Source: CADCWK01 sp964244115 (lineage in GTDB: Bacteria > Chloroflexota > Chloroflexia > Thermomicrobiales > UBA6265). Taken from it: 58,647 nt of DNA. A model generated the notes under the pieces. The model was given only the letters and a program-made list of their open reading frames with translations, did no database searches and was not told where the DNA came from. The stretch covers positions 1 to 58,647 of the forward strand of contig CAXTHM010000018.1 of the NCBI GenBank assembly GCA_964244115.1, given 5' to 3'. Of this stretch, positions 53,597-58,647 are shown in pieces. Position 1 is the first letter of the stretch; every line of letters begins with the position of its first letter. Made by a program: the position numbers and the translations under genes.

Positions 53597-53989
53597 TCAG
53601 AGCTTGTCATCGTCGATCGAGACGGCGCCGGTCAGTCCGAGCTTGAGGGCCTTCAGGCCGAGTGTCGCGCACTTCATCCGGGCCGGGCTGACCGGGATGC
53701 CGAGCTCGTCGAGCAGGTCCTCGCGGCTGAGGGCGATCGCGTCGAGTACCGGCATCCCGACGACCATGTCGGTCAGGATCGAGGCCGACGCCTGGCTGAC
53801 CGCGCAGCCGCGGCCGTCGAAGGCGATCTCGGAGATGACGCCGTCGGTGATCCGGACATCGATCCGGATCTCGTCGCCGCAGAGCGAGTTGGTCGCCTCA
53901 TGGGAGACATCGGCCGGGTCGAGCCGGCCGTGGTGATGCGGGTTTCTGTAGTGATCGAGGATGATCTCGCGGTACATGCTGTCGGTCAT
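53597..53989 (-). CDS. sufU: Fe-S scaffold / sulfurtransferase SufU
   Basis: A 130-residue zinc-binding IscU-like protein that receives sulfur from SufS. It starts MTDSMYREIILDHYRNPHH and has the three Cys expected: NSLCGDEIRI, GRGCAVSQASAS and RMKCATLGLKALKL; the Asp after the first Cys is the Zn ligand. ATG 53989 is chosen although an open frame extends to 54091 (TTG). It lies 243 bases downstream of sufS, with a strong hairpin between. Confidence 0.92.
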   Translation of the reverse strand: MTDSMYREIILDHYRNPHHHGRLDPADVSHEATNSLCGDEIRIDVRITDGVISEIAFDGRGCAVSQASASILTDMVVGMPVLDAIALSREDLLDELGIPVSPARMKCATLGLKALKLGLTGAVSIDDDKL

Positions 53990-54091
53990 CAGGGCTCCGG
54001 GTCGGTCGGGAGAGGCACCGGACGGGCGCCGCGGTCGCTCGCTTCCCGAAGCGTACCGCGTTCCGGCGGCCGAGCGTCGCCGCCCACGCAA

Positions 54092-54138
54092 CAGAGACCG
54101 GGTCCACCGGCCAGGAGGCGGCGTGGACCCGGTCTCTG
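54092..54138 (-). terminator. Hairpin between sufS and sufU
   Basis: Perfect 16-bp stem (54092-54107 with 54123-54138) and a 15-base loop. No T-tract. It could terminate or attenuate transcription from sufS into sufU. Confidence 0.65.
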
Positions 54139-54232
54139 CTGTGTAGCGACGGCTGCTCCGAAAGTCCGGATCGAGCGAATCCCGCGCTCGCGATCGACGT
54201 GACCCACCGTGAGGACGTCATCGGATCCGTGA

Positions 54233-55600
54233 TCAGGCCGCGGACGGGGCTCCAGTCGAGCCGTTGAAGATCTTGTTGACCCGGTGCAGGCTCGTGATCA
54301 GGGCGTCGATCTCGGGCCGGATCGTGTACGGCCCGAACGAGGCCCGGGTCGTCGCCACGAGACCCATCTCGCGTAGCAGCGGCTGGCAGCAGTGGTGGCC
54401 GGCGCGGACGGCGACGCCGCCCTCGTCGAGGATCGCCGCGACGTCGTGCGGATGGACGCCGTCGACCGTGAAGCTAACGACGCCAGCCTGCCGGTTCGGG
54501 TCGCTCGGCCCGAGGACGGTCACGCCCGGCACCTCCGCCAGCCGGCCGAGGGCGTAGCCGAGCAGGTCGTGCTCGTGGGCGGCCACGTTCTCGAGGCCGA
54601 CCGTGCGGAGATAGTCGACCGCGACGCCGAGCCCGATCGCCTCGGCGATGGCCGGGGTGCCGGCCTCGAACCGGGCCGGGACGTCCGCCCAGGTCGAGTG
54701 GGTCAGTTCGACCCGGCGGATCATGCTGCCGCCGCCCATGAACGGGGGCATCGCGTCGAGGATCTCGCGGCGACCCCAGAGGACGCCGATCCCGGTCGGG
54801 CCGAGGACCTTGTGGCCGGAGAACGCGAAGAAGTCGCAGCCCAGTTCGGCGACGTTCACCGGGATGTGCGGGGCGCTCTGGGCGCCGTCGATCAGGACCG
54901 TCGCACCGGCAGCCTTGGCGCGGCGGGTGATCTCCGACGCCGGGTGGATCGTGCCGAGGGCGTTGCTGACGTGGCTGAACGCGACCAGCTTCGGCTCGCG
55001 GGCCAGCAGGACGTCCAGGCTGTCGAGGTCGAGCGTCCCGTCCGGGAGCAGGCCGACGAAGCCGAGCTCGGCGCCGGTCTCCTCGGCGATCAACTGCCAG
55101 GGGACGAGGTTGCTGTGGTGCTCCATGACGGTCAGGACGATCAGGTCGCCGGGCCGCAGGTTGCGGCGCCCCCAGGCGTTGGCGACCAGATTAATGCCCT
55201 CGGTCGTGTTTCGGGTGAAGACGACCTCGTGGTGATCGGGCGCCCCGATGAAGTCGGCGATGGTCGCCCGGGCCGCCTCGAACTGGGCGGTGGCGTGCTC
55301 GGAGAGCTGGTAGACGCCGCGGTGGATGTTCGCGTGGGTCGTCTGGTAGTAGGTGGAGAGGGCGTCGATGACGACGTGCGGCTTCTGCGATGAAGCGGCG
55401 GTGTCGAGGAAGGCGAGGGCCGGTCGGCCGGGCAGCGGGAGCTGGTTGAGGATCGGGAAGTCCGGCCGGAGCCGCGTGCCGAGGTCGGTGGCCGGTGGCG
55501 TCGATGGTCGGGTCAGGGTGATCGGGCCGGCGGTGGACGCGGAACGATCGGAGATCGACGCCAGCTTCGGAGTCGGGAACGCGTCTCGGCAACAGGTCAT
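54233..55600 (-). CDS. sufS: Cysteine desulfurase SufS
   Basis: PLP enzyme that removes sulfur from cysteine for Fe-S cluster assembly. Length 455 residues, including about 45 disordered N-terminal residues. The PLP-binding Lys lies in FFAFSGHKVLGPTGIGVLWG. The catalytic Cys is in VRAGHHCCQPLLREMG, matching SufS (group II) with a double Cys. FTRNTTEGINLVANAWG, MEHHSNLVPWQ and DGAQSAPHIPV are other PLP-site blocks. ATG 55600 has GAGGG about nine bases upstream. It is divergent from the ArsR-like regulator gene across 385 bases. Confidence 0.95.
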   Translation of the reverse strand: MTCCRDAFPTPKLASISDRSASTAGPITLTRPSTPPATDLGTRLRPDFPILNQLPLPGRPALAFLDTAASSQKPHVVIDALSTYYQTTHANIHRGVYQLSEHATAQFEAARATIADFIGAPDHHEVVFTRNTTEGINLVANAWGRRNLRPGDLIVLTVMEHHSNLVPWQLIAEETGAELGFVGLLPDGTLDLDSLDVLLAREPKLVAFSHVSNALGTIHPASEITRRAKAAGATVLIDGAQSAPHIPVNVAELGCDFFAFSGHKVLGPTGIGVLWGRREILDAMPPFMGGGSMIRRVELTHSTWADVPARFEAGTPAIAEAIGLGVAVDYLRTVGLENVAAHEHDLLGYALGRLAEVPGVTVLGPSDPNRQAGVVSFTVDGVHPHDVAAILDEGGVAVRAGHHCCQPLLREMGLVATTRASFGPYTIRPEIDALITSLHRVNKIFNGSTGAPSAA

Positions 55601-55985
55601 AACGCTCTACCCTCGTCATCGTTGGCCCCGGCTGGGGGACGATGCTTTCTTGGGCGCGATCCGCCGCGCACCGGGAGCTCCCGCAGAGAGTATCCGTCCA
55701 AGGAACTGAAGCGAGCGGTCATCGGGAGCGACCGTGCTGAATTGGACGGAACCGCCGCAGGCACCGGGGGACATGGCAGATGATGTCCGGGTCCGGCGCC
55801 GACGATCGAGCGCGGCGGTCCATCAAGGGTACCAGATGCGGCCCATATGTCGAGTGGCTATTGATGACAAGACGATCAAGATCGATTCACGCTGGCGGAG
55901 CGGTCGACGACCGAATCGAGCCCCGACCCGCGAGGGGTATTCACGGACCTATGAACGTGATAATGTCCGTAAACAGGAGGCACTG
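55601..55985. other. Divergent control region of sufS and the ArsR-like gene
   Basis: No gene seen. A 12-base palindrome CGGGAGCTCCCG (55672-55683) lies on the sufS side. An inverted pair TCGATTC/GAATCGA spans 55882-55919, and ACGGAC/GTCCGT flanks a -10 before the ArsR-like gene. Confidence 0.5.
55943..55970 (+). promoter_or_regulatory. Promoter/operator of the ArsR-like/MFS operon
   Basis: ACGGAC (55943-55948) and GTCCGT (55965-55970) form an inverted repeat around GATAAT (55959-55964), a good -10. It precedes AGGAGG and is well placed for autorepression. Confidence 0.45.
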
Positions 55986-56639
55986 ATGACGATGGCCGGC
56001 GGGAATGAGATGCGCGTCCTCGATGACCCGGAGGTCCTGCGACTGATCGCCGATCCGCTCCGGCTGCGGATCCTCGAACTACTCCGGCAGGCGCCGCGGA
56101 CGGTCACCGAGCTGGCCGGGCTGTTGGGTGTCGCCCGGACCCGGCTCTACTACCACGTCCGGCTGCTGGAGTCGCATGATCTGGTCGCGGTCGCCGAGAC
56201 GCACCTCGTCGCGGGGATTACCGAGAAGCGGTATCGCGTGACGGCCTACCGCCTCAGCGTCGACAAGTCGCTCCTCGGTGGGCCGCATGGCGATCAGGCG
56301 CCGCTCGAGGTCTACCTCTCGGTCGTGCTCGACGAGGTTGCCACGGAGATCCGGCGTGCCGTCGCGGCCGGACTGATCGACTTCGACGGCACCGGCCAGG
56401 ATGCCATCCAGCCGCGGCGGATGACGGTGGGTCGGACCTGGTACCGGTTCACCGACGCCCAGGTCGCCGAGTTCTCACAGCGGTACGAGGACTTCTCGCT
56501 CCCATTCGAAGACCAGACGCTCTCCGGTCCGACGGAGGTGCGGACAGCGGCCGGAGCACCGGACGCGACGCTCTACGAGTGGCTGGTCGGCTTCTACCCC
56601 GTCGTCCCGCCGGATGCGGGAGGGGAGGACCCGACGTGA
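55986..56639 (+). CDS. ArsR-like winged-helix regulator
   Basis: A 217-residue transcription regulator. The winged helix covers about 10-85: VLRLIADPLRLRILELLRQA, PRTVTELAGLLGVARTRLYY, HVRLLESHDLVAVAE. This is the ArsR/HTH_20 pattern with a long C-terminal domain of unknown ligand (about 90-217) rich in Arg, Tyr and Trp. ATG 55986 has a strong AGGAGG five bases upstream. It overlaps the MFS gene by four bases (GTGA), so the two are co-regulated and it is the likely repressor of the transporter. No Cys-pair metal site is evident, so a drug or small-molecule ligand is more likely than metal. Confidence 0.85.
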   Translation: MTMAGGNEMRVLDDPEVLRLIADPLRLRILELLRQAPRTVTELAGLLGVARTRLYYHVRLLESHDLVAVAETHLVAGITEKRYRVTAYRLSVDKSLLGGPHGDQAPLEVYLSVVLDEVATEIRRAVAAGLIDFDGTGQDAIQPRRMTVGRTWYRFTDAQVAEFSQRYEDFSLPFEDQTLSGPTEVRTAAGAPDATLYEWLVGFYPVVPPDAGGEDPT

Positions 56640-57946
56640 CGAGCACCGAACGGTCCGCAGTCCGCAGAGGTCCGCTCAACGCGCTGTTCATCGCCAACCT
56701 GGTCGCCCTGCTCGGCAAGCAGCTCAGCCTGATCGCGCTGCCGTGGTTCGTCCTGACGACGACCGGCAGCGCCGAGCGGACGGCTCTGGTCGGCTTCGTC
56801 ATCTTCCTGCCGGGGCTCGTCGTCGGGATCTTCGGCGGGGCGCTGATCGACCGGCTCGGCTTTCGGCAGGTCGCCATCACCGCCAACCTCGTCAGCGGGT
56901 TCGGTATCCTGATGATCCCGCTCTGGTATCACACCGTCGGGTTGCCGTTCTGGCTCCTGCTTACCTTCGTCTTCATCGGCTCACTCCTGGAGATCCCGGC
57001 GATCACGGCCGGCCGATCGATGGTGCCGGAGCTGGCGGCGCTGGCGGGGCGGCCACTCGAGCGCATCAACGCGCTGTTCGAATCGACCCAGAACCTGGCG
57101 CTGCTGGTCGGGACGCCGGTCGCGGGCCTGCTCGTCGCCTGGCTGGGTGCCAGCAACGTCCTGTGGCTGGATGCCGGCGCATCGGTGATTGGCGCGATCG
57201 TCCTGCTCGTGGCGGTGCCGGGGTCCGTCTTCTCGGTGCCGCTCGCCGCGACCCAGAGCTACCTGGCCGATGTCCTCACAGGCCTGCGCTTCATCCGGCG
57301 CGATGAGCTGCTCTGGCCGATGGTGATCGCGCTGGCCCTCTCCAACGCGATCGCGAGTTCGGTCGTCGGGCTGGTCCTGCCGTTCTACATCGACGCCTCG
57401 TTCGGCAGCGCGGCATCGCTCGGGCTGGTGATCGCGGCGATCGGCGCCGGGGCGTTCCTCGGCGCGACCCTCTACGGCTTCCTCGCCGGGCGGATCTCGC
57501 GGACGGTGATCTGGTGCGCGTCGTACCTGATCGCCCCGGTCGAGTTCTGGGTGTTCACCGTCTCGCCGTCGGTCGGGCTGCTGATCGCGGCCTTCCTCGT
57601 CGCCGGCTTCGTGGGTGGGCCGATCAACCCGCTGATGGTCACGATCCGGCACGAGCGCAGCCCGGCGGCGATCCGGGGCCGCGTCTTCAGCACGTACTCG
57701 GCGGTGGCCGGCGCCGCCTCGCCGCTCGGCATCCTGCTGGCCGGTCTCGGGATCGGTCAACTCGGCTTCCGGCCGTCGGTGATCATCCTGGCCATCCTCG
57801 CCCAGGTGCTCGGGGTCGGCGTCCTGCTGCTGCCGGCCTTCCGCCGGATGGACGCCCTGCGGCCACTGCCGGGCGTCCGCTCCCCCGCAGATGGCGCCGT
57901 CGACGGCAGCGCTTCCCGCTCGGCCGCGGAGGCGACCAATGCGTAA
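56636..57946 (+). CDS. MFS transporter (drug/metabolite efflux type)
   Basis: A 436-residue inner-membrane transporter of the MFS_3 group. About twelve membrane segments are predicted, starting NALFIANLVALLGKQLSLIA. The conserved loop after the second segment is GGALIDRLGFRQVAI. GTG 56636 has GGGAGG seven bases upstream and overlaps the stop of the ArsR-like gene. The group includes macrolide and siderophore exporters, so efflux is likely but the substrate is unknown. The stop codon TAA lies inside a repeat A terminus. Confidence 0.88.
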   Translation: MTSTERSAVRRGPLNALFIANLVALLGKQLSLIALPWFVLTTTGSAERTALVGFVIFLPGLVVGIFGGALIDRLGFRQVAITANLVSGFGILMIPLWYHTVGLPFWLLLTFVFIGSLLEIPAITAGRSMVPELAALAGRPLERINALFESTQNLALLVGTPVAGLLVAWLGASNVLWLDAGASVIGAIVLLVAVPGSVFSVPLAATQSYLADVLTGLRFIRRDELLWPMVIALALSNAIASSVVGLVLPFYIDASFGSAASLGLVIAAIGAGAFLGATLYGFLAGRISRTVIWCASYLIAPVEFWVFTVSPSVGLLIAAFLVAGFVGGPINPLMVTIRHERSPAAIRGRVFSTYSAVAGAASPLGILLAGLGIGQLGFRPSVIILAILAQVLGVGVLLLPAFRRMDALRPLPGVRSPADGAVDGSASRSAAEATNA

Positions 57947-57970
57947 GGGCGAAGCTTGCGAGCCCCTACG
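57942..57970 (-). repeat. Repeat A terminus, partial (reversed)
   Basis: CGTAAGGGCGAAGCTTGCGA, one base different from copy 2. It supplies the MFS stop codon. Confidence 0.6.
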
Positions 57971-58109
57971 GACATCGACCGCTTGGATATCTGGTCCGCA
58001 TTGAGGGAGATCCGGCTTGGCTGATCAAGCAACCAATCGTCGTCAGGTCGGTGGGCACGGCGTCTGGGCGAAGGTGTGGGCCGGGCGTTCGAGCACCGGT
58101 CCGCTGGAT

Positions 58110-58138
58110 CCGACATATCCCGTTGTGTCCGATACTAT
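58110..58138 (+). promoter_or_regulatory. Promoter of the last gene
   Basis: CCGACA (58110-58115), a 17-base spacer and TACTAT (58133-58138). It lies inside the longest open frame, which favours the shorter start at 58173. Confidence 0.45.
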
Positions 58139-58172
58139 CGATCGACCGGAATCGGCGGTCAGTTCGGCGCCG

Positions 58173-58616
58173 ATGGGGTCGGCCGATCTCGTCTTCGACG
58201 ACGACGGCCGGGTCGCCTGGGACCGGATCTGGGCAGACTTCTGCGATCTGGCCCTGATCGGTGGTCCGCCGCACCGCGGAACGATGCTCACCGCGCCGAC
58301 CGTCGAGGCGGTCGCGGCCAACCTGGATGGGTACGGATGGGTCCGTGAGGAGCTGGAACGGGGTCTGGCGCTGACGACGTGCTGGCCGGTCGAGCGCGAC
58401 GGTGCGATCGGCTGGATCGGGCTGGTCTGCCCGGACCGCGCGGCCGCGACGTGGATGGCGCGGGCGATCCTGGCCGAGAACGTCGCCGCCCGGAGCGCTG
58501 GCACCATCGTCTTCGTCCCGGCCGGTCCGGCGTTCGATCTCAAGGGCGAGATCAAGAACGTCGTCACCGCCGTCGCGAAGGCCTGGCACTACTGGGCGAA
58601 GCACGGGATGCGCTGA
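58173..58616 (+). CDS. Unrecognised protein (147 aa)
   Basis: I do not recognise this family. The folded part reads ADLVFDDDGRVAWDRIWADF, CDLALIGGPPHRGTML, GYGWVREELERGLAL, AARSAGTIVFVPAGPAF and VVTAVAKAWHYWAKHGM. Alternating strands and helices with a GGPPHRG loop suggest an alpha/beta domain. ATG 58173 is chosen because a promoter lies just upstream; TTG 58017 would give 199 residues with a low-complexity extension. No Shine-Dalgarno is evident. The window ends 31 bases after the stop. Confidence 0.55.
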   Translation: MGSADLVFDDDGRVAWDRIWADFCDLALIGGPPHRGTMLTAPTVEAVAANLDGYGWVREELERGLALTTCWPVERDGAIGWIGLVCPDRAAATWMARAILAENVAARSAGTIVFVPAGPAFDLKGEIKNVVTAVAKAWHYWAKHGMR

Positions 58617-58647
58617 GAGCATGGGCTCCCACCGCCACTGGTCTCGA

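Overview
The window is GC-rich chromosomal DNA (G/C strongly preferred at third codon positions) from a free-living bacterium. The mix of genes (an R3H-type AAA ATPase next to tmk and a DarA-like c-di-AMP receptor, a MocR regulator, a sortase fused to surface repeats, a RecB-nuclease/SF1-helicase fusion, ComB, sugar ABC importers and an enolase-superfamily dehydratase) suggests a Chloroflexota member, probably near Thermomicrobia. That placement is inferred from gene content, not from a marker tree. No rRNA, tRNA or CRISPR array was recognised.

Layout. 1-1570: a truncated secreted protein and two DUF2795-like small genes on the minus strand. 1573-4432: ftsK, broken by a 10-N assembly gap. 4562-7844: a visibly lower-GC island with a Zn-ribbon DNA adenine methyltransferase overlapping a PD-(D/E)XK nuclease, followed by the in-frame tail of a destroyed gene. 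8185-14328: recR, a GNAT-like protein, then R3H ATPase, tmk, c-di-AMP receptor and zinc-ribbon membrane protein. 14949-20518: a 1455-residue nuclease-helicase overlapping a mannose-1-phosphate guanylyltransferase. 21175-24420: divergent xylulokinase and MocR regulator. 24602-28430: HtrA-type protease plus a two-component pair, with four 11-bp-phased TTCAG repeats in front of the protease. 28678-35122: PhyH-type dioxygenase, sortase, FAD oxidoreductase, lysS and comB. 35704-37625: a leader, a small protein and mgtE. 38378-40596: zinc-type binding protein and manA. 40869-45769: a sugar ABC importer (binding protein, two permeases, ATPase). 46202-46997: a MazF-like toxin with an unusual antitoxin. 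47237-50913: enolase-superfamily dehydratase, PNPOx-like protein and M14 peptidase. 51309-55600 (minus): coiled-coil membrane protein, Rieske protein, MOSC protein, SufU and SufS. 55986-57946: ArsR-like regulator translationally coupled to an MFS transporter. 58173-58616: an unrecognised protein.

Several long intergenic gaps are filled by three families of dispersed, hairpin-rich repeats (A, B, C). A and B recur in the same relative arrangement, so they look like parts of one composite element. Long perfect hairpins without T-tracts occur between many transcription units, and some promoters appear to give leaderless mRNAs.

The strongest candidates for undescribed biology are the methyltransferase/nuclease island, the composite A-B repeat, the MazF partner protein, the phased operator at the protease/two-component locus, and the repeat-sortase fusion.
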